Positions 17,559 through 26,770 are shown, counted from the stretch's first letter. The stretch: DNA of 64,000 bases from DAITBA01 sp036824005 (GCA_036824005.1 DAITBA010000005.1:121447-185446); one strand, 5' to 3'. Program-made: numbers and translations. Notes: a model not told the origin generated them from the letters alone.

Positions 17559-17939
17559 ATGAATCTGATACAGCAACTGGAACAGGAAGAAATTGCCCGC
17601 CTGGGCAAGACCGTCCCCGATTTCGCGCCGGGCGACACGGTTGTGGTCAGTGTCAAGGTCAAGGAAGGCAACCGGGAGCGCCTGCAAGCCTATGAAGGCG
17701 TGGTCATCGCCAAACGCAACCGCGGCCTGAATTCCTCGTTCATCGTGCGCAAGATCTCCTCCGGCGAAGGCGTGGAGCGCACCTTTCAGACCTACTCGCC
17801 GCTGATCGGCAACATCGAAGTCAAGCGCAGGGGCGACGTGCGTCGTGCCAAGCTTTACTACTTGCGTGCCCGCTCCGGCAAGTCGGCGCGCATTCGCGAG
17901 AAGCTGTCGAGCAGCAAGGCCGAGCCGCAGTCGGAGTAA
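17559..17939 (+). CDS. rplS: 50S ribosomal protein L19
   Basis: This 126-residue protein sits at the 30S-50S interface. Diagnostic segments are PDFAPGDTVVVSVKVKEGNRE, RLQAYEGVVIAKRNRGLNSSF and RAKLYYLR. The ribosome site AAGGAG (17547-17552) overlaps the end of trmD. It is the last gene of the operon, followed by a strong hairpin. Confidence 0.98.
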   Translation: MNLIQQLEQEEIARLGKTVPDFAPGDTVVVSVKVKEGNRERLQAYEGVVIAKRNRGLNSSFIVRKISSGEGVERTFQTYSPLIGNIEVKRRGDVRRAKLYYLRARSGKSARIREKLSSSKAEPQSE

Positions 17940-17966
17940 GTCAGTACGCCCTCCGCACCGACTTTG

Positions 17967-17998
17967 CGAGAACGGGGCCTTCGGCCCCGTTCTCGTTT
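17967..17998 (+). terminator. Intrinsic terminator of the rpsP operon
   Basis: A 13-bp perfect stem (CGAGAACGGGGCC / GGCCCCGTTCTCG) with a 3-nt TTC loop, followed by TTT. Very stable, with a short U-tract. Confidence 0.8.
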
Positions 17999-18062
17999 GG
18001 CATCGTCGTGATCAAACCCGGAATCGTTTCGCCGTTGCCGTCGCGTATCCGGGTCGGCGTGA

Positions 18063-19775
18063 TCATTCGGCCGCCAAGGTCCCGCCCGGACGTATCCGCG
18101 AAAAGATCACCGGTTGCCGCGACACGGTCAAGCCGGACTCACCGCCGCGTACGACGGTGAATTCAGAGGCTGTCGGGTCCGCCGGGTTAGGGTGGTCCTG
18201 ACGGAAATGCGCCCCGCAGGAGCCCTTGCGCGCTAGCGCTGCCTCGGTGATGACGCGGCTGACGGCGATGAGATTGTGCAGATTCAGCCAATCGTGCCAA
18301 GTATGGTTGAAGGCACGCTGGCGATCGGGAACACCGGTATGCTCCAGCTCCTCTTGCATCAGGGCCAGTTCCTCGCGGGCGCGCTCCAGTCCGGCGGCGC
18401 TGCGAATGACGCCCACCTCTTCCCACATCAGTTCATGCAGACCGCTTCGTATCGCCTCCAGGTCCCCGGGCCGTTCCGTGAAGGGACGTTCGCAGCGCGA
18501 TAGCGCCGTGAGCATGGCGCCCATGTCTGGCGCGTGCCATGCTCCTTCATTGCGCACCCAGCGAGCCATGGCGGTGCCGGCGATGCCACCGAAGACGGTC
18601 GATCCTGCCAGGCCGTTGCCGCCAAGCCTGTTGGCACCGTGTATGCCGCCGCTATCGCCGCCGGCGGCGAAAAGTCCCGGCATGGCGGTGCGGCAGTCCG
18701 GGTGGATGACGACACCACCCATCAGGCAGTGGGCACTTGGGGCGACCTCGATCCGGCCGGCGGCCAGATCCAGACCCCAGTCGGCGCAGCGCGCAACTGT
18801 TTCCGCGAAGAGTTGCCGCACCGTGTCCGGTCCGAGGTGGCTCATCTGGAGATAGACGCCGCCGCGCGGTGAAACGCGGCCGATGCGCATCTGGGCATGA
18901 ATGCCCCGCGCTACGATGTCGCGCGCTGCGCGCTCGCCGCGCGGGTCGAGGCGGTGCAAAAAGCGCTTGCCGGTGCCATCGAGGATGAAGCCACCTGCCC
19001 CGAGCAGCTCCTCTTCGATGACGGCTCCCGTCGCGCACGATTGGAGCCCGGCGAGCAAACCGGTGGGATGGAACTGCACCATCTCCATATCGCGCAAGGG
19101 CAGTCCGGCGCGCAGCGCCATGGCCATGCCGTCGCAACTCATGTCGCTGCCCGGCGTGTGATAGCGATACATGGTCGGACCGCCGCCGGTGGCGAGCAGC
19201 ACCGCTTTGGCCTGGATGAAGAGATAGTCGCCGCTGCGCACCTCGATCATGAGCACGCCGGCCACGGCGGTTCCCTCGGCGCTGGCAATCAGGGCGACCG
19301 CCCGATGTTCGTCCAGACGGGTGACGGGCCGCGACAATACCCGCAGCGCGAGATTCGCAGCCACTTCAACCCCAGTGGCGTTGCCCCGATGTACGGTGCG
19401 GTCGCGGCTCTGGCCGGCGACGGGCTTGAAGTGCATGGCACCGTCATCTTTGCGATCGAAGCGGCAGCCGAGTTCGTTCTCCAGTTCCTGCAGGCGTTCC
19501 GGAGCCGTGTTGGTGAGCAGCCAGGTCAATTCCTGGTCGGGCAGCCAGGCTCCGGCCTCGATGGTGTCCATGAAGTGGTGTTCGGCTGAATCGCCGGCCC
19601 CGAACGCGGCGCTGAAGCCACTTTGGACCATGGGCGTGGCCCCGCTCTTGCCGAGCAGGCCCTTGGCGGCGATGGCGATACGCAGTTCCGGGGCCGCCTG
19701 GTGGGCATGCAGGGCGGCGAATAGCCCGGACGCCCCGCCGCCCAGGATCAGGATGTCGGTTTGCAGGCGGTGCAT
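18063..19775 (-). CDS. sdhA: Succinate dehydrogenase/fumarate reductase-like flavoprotein subunit
   Basis: This 570-residue FAD protein belongs to the SdhA/FrdA/NadB superfamily. The dinucleotide-binding start is DILILGGGASGLFAALHA. The active-site segment MVQFHPTG, the RDIVARGI arginine segment and the late GGDSGGIHGANRLGGNGL are present. At the place where SdhA/FrdA carry the FAD-linking His (SHT..AQGG), this protein reads GKSGATPMVQSGF, so covalent flavin is unlikely. The ATG at 19775 gives the conserved N-terminus. It is the last gene of a B-C-D-A operon, after a 129-nt gap. It may be a second respiratory complex beside a canonical SDH, or oxidise another dicarboxylate. Confidence 0.8.
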   Translation of the reverse strand: MHRLQTDILILGGGASGLFAALHAHQAAPELRIAIAAKGLLGKSGATPMVQSGFSAAFGAGDSAEHHFMDTIEAGAWLPDQELTWLLTNTAPERLQELENELGCRFDRKDDGAMHFKPVAGQSRDRTVHRGNATGVEVAANLALRVLSRPVTRLDEHRAVALIASAEGTAVAGVLMIEVRSGDYLFIQAKAVLLATGGGPTMYRYHTPGSDMSCDGMAMALRAGLPLRDMEMVQFHPTGLLAGLQSCATGAVIEEELLGAGGFILDGTGKRFLHRLDPRGERAARDIVARGIHAQMRIGRVSPRGGVYLQMSHLGPDTVRQLFAETVARCADWGLDLAAGRIEVAPSAHCLMGGVVIHPDCRTAMPGLFAAGGDSGGIHGANRLGGNGLAGSTVFGGIAGTAMARWVRNEGAWHAPDMGAMLTALSRCERPFTERPGDLEAIRSGLHELMWEEVGVIRSAAGLERAREELALMQEELEHTGVPDRQRAFNHTWHDWLNLHNLIAVSRVITEAALARKGSCGAHFRQDHPNPADPTASEFTVVRGGESGLTVSRQPVIFSRIRPGGTLAAE

Positions 19776-19904
19776 GCTAGGCGAAGCGATCGGTGCTCGC
19801 GGCCAACGGCATCCGCGCAAGCCGAAGCAACGGGCCGATGTGTGTCATGCGAGTGTATGCATCCCGGACAGTTCATCCGCTTCCCCGTGCGGCATTTCGT
19901 CCAG

Positions 19905-20267
19905 TCACGCGCGGCCGGAAAGCGCGAAAAGTAAGCCGATGGCGAGGGAGAAACCCACCGCGACGGCCGCCAACGCCTTTCCGGCGCTGCGCCAGGGAAG
20001 AATCTCCAGCACCATCACCCTCAGTCCGCCGGCCAGATGCAACGCGAGCAGCGCAACCAACAGGACTTCCCCCGCTCGCACCGACCACTGCTCGCGCCAG
20101 TGCAAGGCACCGTCGAGAGCTTCTGCCTCCAGGGCTTGGCCGAGCAGCCAGAAATGCCAAGGTAGAAAGGCTGCCAGCAGCAGACCGGAAATGCGGTGGA
20201 CGAGGAATACCCAATAGGCGGCCGGGCGCCCCCTCAGGCCGTTGCGGCGAAATTGTGCCTGCCTCAT
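19905..20267 (-). CDS. SdhD-like membrane anchor subunit
   Basis: This 120-residue protein has three hydrophobic helices: FLVHRISGLLLAAFLPWHFWLL, VLLVALLALHLAGGLRVMVLEI, and ALAAVAVGFSLAIGLLFAL. The HRISG and LHLAGGLR motifs carry the conserved Arg/Ser quinone-site pair and a histidine of the SdhC/D family. Its ATG at 20267 overlaps the previous stop by 4 nt (ATGA). It anchors the flavoprotein and iron-sulfur subunits to the membrane. The C versus D label is tentative. Confidence 0.72.
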   Translation of the reverse strand: MRQAQFRRNGLRGRPAAYWVFLVHRISGLLLAAFLPWHFWLLGQALEAEALDGALHWREQWSVRAGEVLLVALLALHLAGGLRVMVLEILPWRSAGKALAAVAVGFSLAIGLLFALSGRA

Positions 20268-20608
20268 CGCACCAGCGCCCAAACCGCGCGCAGGCCGGCG
20301 AGCGCCAGGGCCAAGCTGATAACCGCCATGGCGAGGTCCGCACTGCGACCACGCCAGCCGAACCACTCCGCGCAAAGGTTGCGCAATCCGATCGGCGCAT
20401 GCACCGCCGCCGCGACCACGAACAGACTGTAGAAAGCCGCGAGCGTAACGCTGCCCCGCGTGCGCGAGAGAATCTCGGCCGCGGTCAGCCCGCCGCGCAC
20501 GGCGTGAATCACGGTGACCAGATGGATGACGACGCATGCGGCGAGCACCGAGGCGCTGAGCCTCTGCAGCAGCCACAGGATGGTTTGTTCGCGGGCGGCG
20601 GAGCTCAC
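20264..20608 (-). CDS. SdhC-like membrane anchor subunit
   Basis: This 114-residue protein has three transmembrane helices. The conserved segments are LWLLQRLSASVLAACVVIHLVTV (R-x-S-x and a His) and HAPIGLRNLCAEW. The latter matches the second anchor helix of succinate dehydrogenases (His-x-x-x-Gly-Leu-Arg). The GTG at 20608 overlaps the iron-sulfur subunit's TGA (GTGA). An upstream in-frame ATG would lie deep inside that gene and is rejected. It is likely to form a dimeric anchor with the next gene. Confidence 0.72.
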   Translation of the reverse strand: MSSAAREQTILWLLQRLSASVLAACVVIHLVTVIHAVRGGLTAAEILSRTRGSVTLAAFYSLFVVAAAVHAPIGLRNLCAEWFGWRGRSADLAMAVISLALALAGLRAVWALVR

Positions 20609-21327
20609 AGCTCCTTCCTGAGCAGGGCAAGGGCAGTCACGCGCTTCAGCGCCGCAATGGCCGCAGCGGGATCTAGTCCTTTGGGGCAGCGCTCGCTGCA
20701 ACTCGTATGCGCATGGCAACCGAGGCAGCCCGCATCGCCGGCAACGGCGCCCAGGCGTCGCGCGGATGCCGTGTCGCGGCTGTCGTTGATCAGGGTCCAG
20801 GCGTGGTGAAGTGCCGCCGGTCCCAAGTAATCCGGCCGGGAGGCAACGACGTCACACGAGGCGTGGCAGATGGCGCAGCCAATGCATTCGCTTGCCGAAT
20901 CCTGGACGGGTGCCGCGTTCAAAGGCTGACGGCGCGTCGCCCGGCCCTGGAACGGACCGCCGGCTTGCTGCCACTTGTCGAAGAAGGGCAGCATGTCCGT
21001 TACCAGATCCTTGATCACGGGCAAGTGGCTGAGGGGGGCAATCTCCAGTGCCGCATCTCGCGCGACCCGGATCGCCTGCGTGCGGCAGGCCCAGCGCGCG
21101 ACGCCGTTCACCGTCATGGCACAGGAGCCACACTTACCCACGCGGCAGGCGTGGCGATAGGAAAGGGTGGGATCGATCCGGCGCTGGATGTGCATGACCA
21201 GATCGAGAACGGTCTGTTCATCGCGGCATGGTACTTGGTAGGCCACGAACTGGCCGTCCGCACTGCCGCGCCAGACCTTGACGTTGAGGAGTGGCATTGA
21301 TGCGTGCTCAAGGAGGTATTCCGCCAC
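20605..21327 (-). CDS. sdhB: Succinate dehydrogenase/fumarate reductase-like iron-sulfur subunit
   Basis: This 240-residue electron-transfer subunit has three cluster motifs. The [2Fe-2S] site is CRVGKCGSC with a fourth Cys in ARWAC. The [4Fe-4S] site is CIGCAICHASC, lacking the usual Pro after the last Cys. The [3Fe-4S] site is CHAHTSCSERCPKG. It begins the operon, which is unusual because canonical SDH operons run C-D-A-B. A GTG at 21327 with AGGA upstream is used; an internal ATG at 21297 (MPLLNVKVWRG) is the alternative. Confidence 0.82.
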   Translation of the reverse strand: MAEYLLEHASMPLLNVKVWRGSADGQFVAYQVPCRDEQTVLDLVMHIQRRIDPTLSYRHACRVGKCGSCAMTVNGVARWACRTQAIRVARDAALEIAPLSHLPVIKDLVTDMLPFFDKWQQAGGPFQGRATRRQPLNAAPVQDSASECIGCAICHASCDVVASRPDYLGPAALHHAWTLINDSRDTASARRLGAVAGDAGCLGCHAHTSCSERCPKGLDPAAAIAALKRVTALALLRKEL

Positions 21328-21601
21328 CGCCGGTCCTGGACGGCATGCACTTGTTCGCGGTTATCGATGCGCCGACGCTGCATGCTAGACGCCCCTCGGG
21401 CGAAAGGCAACGAGTATGCACGGTCGAACCGCTAGCGCGGCGCGCGACGGGCGCGTTCGCCCAGCCGCGAGTAGGCCCACGGCCTGCGCCAAGGGAAACG
21501 TCATCGCGTGCGGGAAGGAGATCTCAGCACCGCCGCCTCACGCGGCGAAGACCGGGGGGCACGCAGCGTTGCCGCTCGCGGTCGGGACCCTCACGAACCG
21601 G

Positions 21602-22408
21602 TCACGGCGCGCGCTTGTCCCGTTCGATCAGCGCATAGGCGGAATGATTGTGGATGGACTCGAAATTCTCCGATTCGACGACATAGGCGTCAATGCGCTT
21701 TTCCTTGTTCAGCAGCGCCGCGATATCGCGCACCATGTCCTCGACGAACTTGGGATTGTCGTAGGCGCGTTCGGTGACGTGTTTTTCGTCGGGCCGCTTG
21801 AGCAATCCGTACAGTTCGCACGATGCCTGCTTCTCGACCAGTTCGATCAGCTCTTCGATCCAGACGAAATCGTTTATCCGCGCCGTCACGGTGACATGGG
21901 AGCGCTGATTGTGCGCCCCGCGTTCCGAGATCTTCTTCGAACACGGGCACAGACTGGTGACGGGCACGACCACCTTTACGTATTGGTGGAGCTCACCACC
22001 GCTGCGCAGTTCGCCGATCAGCGTGACCTCGTAATCCATCATGCTCTGCACGCCCGAAACGGGGGCTTTCTTGTTGATGAAATACGGAAACGTCATCTCG
22101 ATGTGACCGGTCTCCGCCTCCAGCCGGCGCACCATGTCACGCAGCATCGATTCGAAGTTCTCGACCGAGATTTCGCGCTCGTTGGTGTTGAGGATCTCGA
22201 CGAATCGCGACATGTGCGTGCCCTTGAAATTGTGGGGCAGGGCGACGTACATGTTGAACACGGCGATCGTGTGCTGCACGCCGCCGCTCTTGTCCAGCAC
22301 TCGCACGGGATGCCGGATCGATTTGATGCCCACCTTGTTGATGGCCAGGCGGCGGACGTCGGCGAATCCCTGGACGTCCGGTATGGCAATTGTGTCGCGG
22401 ATGTTCAT
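21602..22408 (-). CDS. folE2: GTP cyclohydrolase FolE2
   Basis: This 268-residue type IB GTP cyclohydrolase makes dihydroneopterin triphosphate for folate and queuosine pathways and works with metals other than Zn. Diagnostic motifs are DVQGFADVRRLAINKVGIK, NKKAPVSGVQSMMDY, VPVTSLCPCSKKIS (metal Cys) and NFESIHNHSAYA. No FolE1 homologue is visible here. It is downstream of dxs on the same strand, 73 nt away. Confidence 0.95.
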   Translation of the reverse strand: MNIRDTIAIPDVQGFADVRRLAINKVGIKSIRHPVRVLDKSGGVQHTIAVFNMYVALPHNFKGTHMSRFVEILNTNEREISVENFESMLRDMVRRLEAETGHIEMTFPYFINKKAPVSGVQSMMDYEVTLIGELRSGGELHQYVKVVVPVTSLCPCSKKISERGAHNQRSHVTVTARINDFVWIEELIELVEKQASCELYGLLKRPDEKHVTERAYDNPKFVEDMVRDIAALLNKEKRIDAYVVESENFESIHNHSAYALIERDKRAP

Positions 22409-22481
22409 GCGGTTTGTTCCACTCCGTGTCGCGTCGAAGTGCGCGATTTCTGCTCCAGTGTACCTTTCCCGACAAATTTGC

Positions 22482-24335
22482 TCAACTATTCAGGATCTGC
22501 CGGACGCGCGCCGCGATACCCGGACCGTCCAGTCCGAGCTGGCTGAGCAGGATGTTCGAGTCGCCATGGTCGATGAAACGGTCCGGCAGGCCAAGGCGGT
22601 GCAGGCGCACGCGCAGGCCGAGTTCCTCCAGGCAGCGTGCCACCTCCGCGCCGGCGCCGCCAATGATGGCATTTTCCTCGATGCAGACGAGCAGCTCGTG
22701 GTTAAGCGCCAGTTCGCGCACCAGCTCGCGGTCGACTGGTTTGACGAAGCGCATGTTGGCCACCGTGGCCTCCAGTTCCTCTGCTGCCTGCAGTGCCGGA
22801 GCGAGCATCGTGCCGAAGGCGAGCAGGGCAATCTTGGCGCCGCGGCGGCGAATCTCCCCCTTGCCGATCGGCAGCGCGCGCATTTCCTGTTCGATGGCAA
22901 CGCCCGTACCCGTGCCGCGCGGGTAGCGCACCGCCGCCGGTCCGTCGCAACGAAACGCCGTGTAGAGCATCTGCCGGCATTCGTTCTCGTCCGATGGCGC
23001 CATTACGACCATGTTCGGCAGGCAGGCGAGGTAGGACAGGTCGAACGCCCCGTTGTGCGTCGCGCCGTCCGCTCCCACCAGGCCGGCGCGGTCCAGGGCG
23101 AAGGTCACCGGCAGGTTCTGGATGCAGACATCGTGTATGAGCTGATCGTAGGCGCGCTGCAGGAACGTGGAGTAGATCGCCACGACCGGCTTCAGGCCCT
23201 CGCAGGCGAGGCCGGCGGCAAAGGTGACGGCATGCTGCTCGGCAATACCAACGTCGTGGTAGCGCTGGGGAAATTCCTGGGCGAAGCGGACCATTCCTGA
23301 CCCCTCGCGCATCGCTGGCGTGATGCCGATCAGGCGTGTGTCCTGCGCCGCCATGTCGCATAGCCAGTCGCCGAACACTTGGGTATAGGTGAGCTTGCCG
23401 CCGCCCTTGCCGATCTCGATGCCATTGACGGCGTCGAACTTGGACACGCCGTGATAAAGCACGGGGTCGGCTTCCGCCAGTTTGTAGCCCTGTCCCTTGC
23501 GTGTGATGACATGCAGGAACTGCGGGCCCTTGAGATCCCGGATGTTGCGCAGCGTCGGAATTAGGGCGTCCAGGTCGTGGCCGTCGATAGGCCCGATGTA
23601 GTTGAAGCCGAACTCCTCGAACAGCGTGCTTGGCGTCATCATTCCCTTGACGTGCTCCTCGGCGCGCTTGGCGAATTCCAGCAGCGAGGGCGCTACGCCG
23701 AGCACCTTCTCGCCGGCGCGCTTGGCGGCGTTGAAGGTGCGCCCGGAAAACAGTCGCGCGAGGTACTTGTTCAAGGCGCCGACGGGCGGCGAGATCGACA
23801 TGTCGTTGTCGTTAAGGATGACGATCAGGTCGGTGTCGAGGACGCCGGCGTTGTTCAGAGCCTCGAACGCCATGCCCGCGGTCATGGCACCGTCACCGAT
23901 GACCGCGATTGCCTTGCGCTCCTCGCAGCGCTCGCGCGCCGCCACCGCCATGCCCAGCGCTGCGCTGATCGAGGTGCTGGAGTGCGCCGTGCCGAAGGTG
24001 TCGTAGGGGCTTTCGCTGCGCCGGGGGAAGCCGGAAATGCCGCCGAGCATGCGCAGCCGGGCCATGCCTTCGCGCCGGCCCGTGAGCACCTTGTGGGCGT
24101 AGGTCTGATGACCGACATCCCAGACGACTCGGTCGTAGGGCGTGTTGAAGACGTAATGCAGCGCGATGGTGAGTTCCACCGTGCCGAGGTTCGAGGAAAG
24201 GTGCCCGCCTGTCTTCGATACCGACTCGAGCAGGAAGGCGCGCAACTCGTCGGCAAGCTGCTTCAGCTCCGCGCGCTCCAGCCGACGCAGGTCGGCCGGG
24301 TCGTTGATGGTTTCCAGTACTGGATACGCAGACAT
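22482..24335 (-). CDS. dxs: 1-deoxy-D-xylulose-5-phosphate synthase
   Basis: This 617-residue TPP enzyme condenses pyruvate and glyceraldehyde 3-phosphate to start the MEP isoprenoid pathway. It contains HLSSNLGTVELTIALHYVF, VGHQTYAHKVLTGR, the TPP/Mg site GDGAMTAGMAFEALNNAG, and the C-terminal DRAGLVGADGATHNGAFD. The ATG at 24335 (MSAYPVLETI) is used; the upstream frame is low-complexity. It lies 44 nt after ispA, so isoprenoid precursors and chain extension are co-encoded. Confidence 0.96.
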   Translation of the reverse strand: MSAYPVLETINDPADLRRLERAELKQLADELRAFLLESVSKTGGHLSSNLGTVELTIALHYVFNTPYDRVVWDVGHQTYAHKVLTGRREGMARLRMLGGISGFPRRSESPYDTFGTAHSSTSISAALGMAVAARERCEERKAIAVIGDGAMTAGMAFEALNNAGVLDTDLIVILNDNDMSISPPVGALNKYLARLFSGRTFNAAKRAGEKVLGVAPSLLEFAKRAEEHVKGMMTPSTLFEEFGFNYIGPIDGHDLDALIPTLRNIRDLKGPQFLHVITRKGQGYKLAEADPVLYHGVSKFDAVNGIEIGKGGGKLTYTQVFGDWLCDMAAQDTRLIGITPAMREGSGMVRFAQEFPQRYHDVGIAEQHAVTFAAGLACEGLKPVVAIYSTFLQRAYDQLIHDVCIQNLPVTFALDRAGLVGADGATHNGAFDLSYLACLPNMVVMAPSDENECRQMLYTAFRCDGPAAVRYPRGTGTGVAIEQEMRALPIGKGEIRRRGAKIALLAFGTMLAPALQAAEELEATVANMRFVKPVDRELVRELALNHELLVCIEENAIIGGAGAEVARCLEELGLRVRLHRLGLPDRFIDHGDSNILLSQLGLDGPGIAARVRQILNS

Positions 24336-24379
24336 GATGGCGATCGGATTATGCTCGGAATTGCGCCGCCGGCGACAGC

Positions 24380-25276
24380 TCAGAACTGACGGGCGGCGAT
24401 GAATCGCGTCAGTTGGCGCAGGCGCGTGGCCGCGGAATCGAACGGGGCGAGCGATTCTTCGGCCTGCCCTTGCAGTCCGGCGGCGAGATCGCGCGCTCGT
24501 CCCACGCCCAGCACGCTGACATAGGTTGGCTTGTTGGCTGCGGCATCCTTGCCGGCGGTCTTGCCGAGGGTCGCCGTGCTTGCTTCGCAATCGAGGATGT
24601 CATCCACCACCTGGAACAGCAGGCCGACGCATTTGGCATAGTGATCGAGCCGCGCGCGGTGCTCGTCGGCGAGCGCTTCGCCGCACTGGGCACCGAGAAG
24701 CACCGCGGCGCGGACCAGGGCTCCGGTCTTGTGGATGTGCATGAACTCTAGTTCTTCCGGGGAGAGCGTCTGACCCACGCTGGCCAGGTCGATTGCCTGG
24801 CCGCCGGCCATGCCGCGCGAACCGGCGGCGTGGGCAAGCATGCGGATCATTTCGATCTGGCGCCGTGGGTCGTTGCAGACTGGTCGTTCTGCGATCACAT
24901 GAAAGGCGAGGGACTGCAGGCTGTCGCCCACGAGCAGCGCCGTGGCCTCGTCGAACTCGACATGGCAGGTCGGCTTGCCTCGGCGCAGCACGTCGTCGTC
25001 CATGCAGGGCAGATCGTCGTGGACCAGCGAGTAGGCGTGAATGAGTTCTACCGCACATGCGGCGACGTCCAGCTTTTCGGCGGCTGCGCCGACCAGCTCG
25101 CCGGAGGCGTGGGCGAGCAGCGGCCGTACTCGCTTGCCGCCGCCGAGGACGGCATAGCGCATTGCCCTGTGCAGGCGCGCCGGCGCGATGTCGGGGGCGG
25201 GCAGCAGGTTGTCCAGTGTCCGCTCGGTGCGGCCCTGGATTTCCGCCATCCACGCCTCGAAACTGCGATTCGGCAT
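24380..25276 (-). CDS. ispA: Farnesyl diphosphate synthase (polyprenyl synthetase)
   Basis: This 298-residue prenyltransferase extends DMAPP/IPP to farnesyl diphosphate. Both aspartate-rich motifs are intact: HDDLPCMDDDVLRRGKPT and FQVVDDILDCE. GGGKRVRPLL binds IPP. The ATG at 25276 begins one base after the xseB stop, indicating coupled translation. The open frame continues upstream through xseB in another frame and is not coding. Confidence 0.96.
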   Translation of the reverse strand: MPNRSFEAWMAEIQGRTERTLDNLLPAPDIAPARLHRAMRYAVLGGGKRVRPLLAHASGELVGAAAEKLDVAACAVELIHAYSLVHDDLPCMDDDVLRRGKPTCHVEFDEATALLVGDSLQSLAFHVIAERPVCNDPRRQIEMIRMLAHAAGSRGMAGGQAIDLASVGQTLSPEELEFMHIHKTGALVRAAVLLGAQCGEALADEHRARLDHYAKCVGLLFQVVDDILDCEASTATLGKTAGKDAAANKPTYVSVLGVGRARDLAAGLQGQAEESLAPFDSAATRLRQLTRFIAARQF

Positions 25277-25277
25277 G

Positions 25278-25523
25278 TCAGCCCGAGGCGCTGTCCGGGG
25301 TCGGGAACTCGCGCAGTTCCTCGCCCTCCAACGCCTGGATCTTTTGCTCCGCGGTGGCCAGCGTCGCCTGGCAATACTTGAGCAACGCCATGCCGCGCTG
25401 ATAGGCGGCGAGGGAATCCTCCAGGGATAACTTGCCGGTTTCCATGTTCTGGACGATGGATTCCAGTTCGCCCAGTGCGGATTCGAAGTTATCGGGGGAG
25501 CGGTTTTGCGCCGGTTTGGGCAT
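25278..25523 (-). CDS. xseB: Exodeoxyribonuclease VII small subunit
   Basis: This 81-residue protein is the small subunit of exonuclease VII. The core NFESALGELESIVQNMETGKLSLEDSLAAYQRGMALLKYCQATLATAEQKI is the family signature. The ATG at 25523 gives MPKPAQN; the longer frame from 25580 overlaps promoter-like DNA. It is the first gene of xseB-ispA-dxs. Confidence 0.95.
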   Translation of the reverse strand: MPKPAQNRSPDNFESALGELESIVQNMETGKLSLEDSLAAYQRGMALLKYCQATLATAEQKIQALEGEELREFPTPDSASG

Positions 25524-25593
25524 TGCTGCGGGCGGTATGGGTAAACCATAAAAATAGCGTATCGCCGCCCTTCTGGTCAAACCGGAGATCGGC

Positions 25594-25599
25594 TATACT
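25594..25599 (+). promoter_or_regulatory. Candidate -10 element of the Rieske oxygenase gene
   Basis: TATACT lies 44 nt before the ATG. The -35 window 17 nt upstream (TTCTGG) is poor. It lies in the divergent xseB intergenic space. Confidence 0.4.
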
Positions 25600-25642
25600 G
25601 GCCCGTTTTCCGGTTTCCGCGCATTTTCTTGGAGGTTGGGGA

Positions 25643-26746
25643 ATGACCGACATTGCATCCGCGACGCGTCTTGCGCCCGCGGTCTCGCAGCTTCCCGTTT
25701 CGTGGTACTCCAGCGAGCAGCTCTTTGCCTTGGAGCAGCGCCTGCTCTTCGACAACGGGCCGGGCTATATCGGTCACGAACTGATGGTTCCCAACGTCGG
25801 CGACTATCACACCCTGGCTTGGATGGACAACGCCAAGATGCTGGTCCGCAACGACGGTGGCATCGAGCTGCTGTCCAATATCTGTCGGCACCGTCAGGCG
25901 ATCATGCTGGAGGGGCGGGGCAGCGCCAAGAATATCGTCTGTCCCGTGCATCGCTGGACCTACGATATGGAAGGACAGCTTCTCGGCGCGCCGCATTTCC
26001 CCCAGAATCCTTGCCTGCATTTGCGCAAGACGCCGCTGCAGAACTGGCGGGGCCTGCTTTTCAACGGCAAGCGAAACGTGGCCGAGGACTTGGCCGGCAT
26101 GCGGGTGGCGAGGGAGTTCGATTTCAGCGGCTACCTGTTCGATCGCGTCGAGATCCACGAGTGCAACTACAACTGGAAGACGTTCATCGAGGTTTACCTC
26201 GAGGATTACCATGTCATTCCTTACCATCCCGGTCTGAGCCATTTCGTCACCTGCGACGATCTCGAATGGCAGTTCGGGGAGCACTATTCGGTACAGAGCG
26301 TGGGCATCAATAACCGGCTGGCGAGGGCGGGGACGAAGATCTACGAGCGCTGGCACAAGGCCGTGCTCGACTACTATCAGGGCGAACCGCCGAAGCGCGG
26401 CGCGATCTGGCTGGTGTACTACCCGAACGTGATGATCGAGTGGTATCCCCATGTCTTGGTGGTGAGCACGCTTATCCCGCGTGACGTGGACCGGACAACC
26501 AACATCGTCGAGTTCTATTATCCTGAGGACATTGTCTTGTTCGAGCGCGAGTTCGTGGAGGCGGAGCAGGCGGCCTACCGGGAAACCGCCGTGGAAGACG
26601 ATGAAATTGGCGAGCGCATGGACCGCGGTCGTCTGGCGCTGCGCAAGCAGGGCGTCTCCGAGGTCGGCCCCTACCAGTCGCCCATGGAGGACGGCATGCA
26701 GCACTTCCACGAGTTCCTGCGGCGCGAGTTGGAACCCTACTACTGA
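25643..26746 (+). CDS. Rieske non-heme iron oxygenase, alpha-subunit type
   Basis: This 367-residue protein has an N-terminal Rieske domain with C81-x-H83 (CRHR) and C100-x2-H103 (CPVHRW). A catalytic domain follows with the mononuclear iron motif EDYHVIPYHPGLSHF (His190, His195; bridging Asp188). The ATG at 25643 follows GGAGG at 25631-25635. Family members oxidise aromatic rings or other substrates using electrons from a reductase, but no reductase or beta-subunit gene is adjacent. Substrate unknown. It is divergent from xseB and followed by a terminator. Confidence 0.85.
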   Translation: MTDIASATRLAPAVSQLPVSWYSSEQLFALEQRLLFDNGPGYIGHELMVPNVGDYHTLAWMDNAKMLVRNDGGIELLSNICRHRQAIMLEGRGSAKNIVCPVHRWTYDMEGQLLGAPHFPQNPCLHLRKTPLQNWRGLLFNGKRNVAEDLAGMRVAREFDFSGYLFDRVEIHECNYNWKTFIEVYLEDYHVIPYHPGLSHFVTCDDLEWQFGEHYSVQSVGINNRLARAGTKIYERWHKAVLDYYQGEPPKRGAIWLVYYPNVMIEWYPHVLVVSTLIPRDVDRTTNIVEFYYPEDIVLFEREFVEAEQAAYRETAVEDDEIGERMDRGRLALRKQGVSEVGPYQSPMEDGMQHFHEFLRRELEPYY

Positions 26747-26770
26747 GTGTGCCACCCCGGTCAGGATCGG

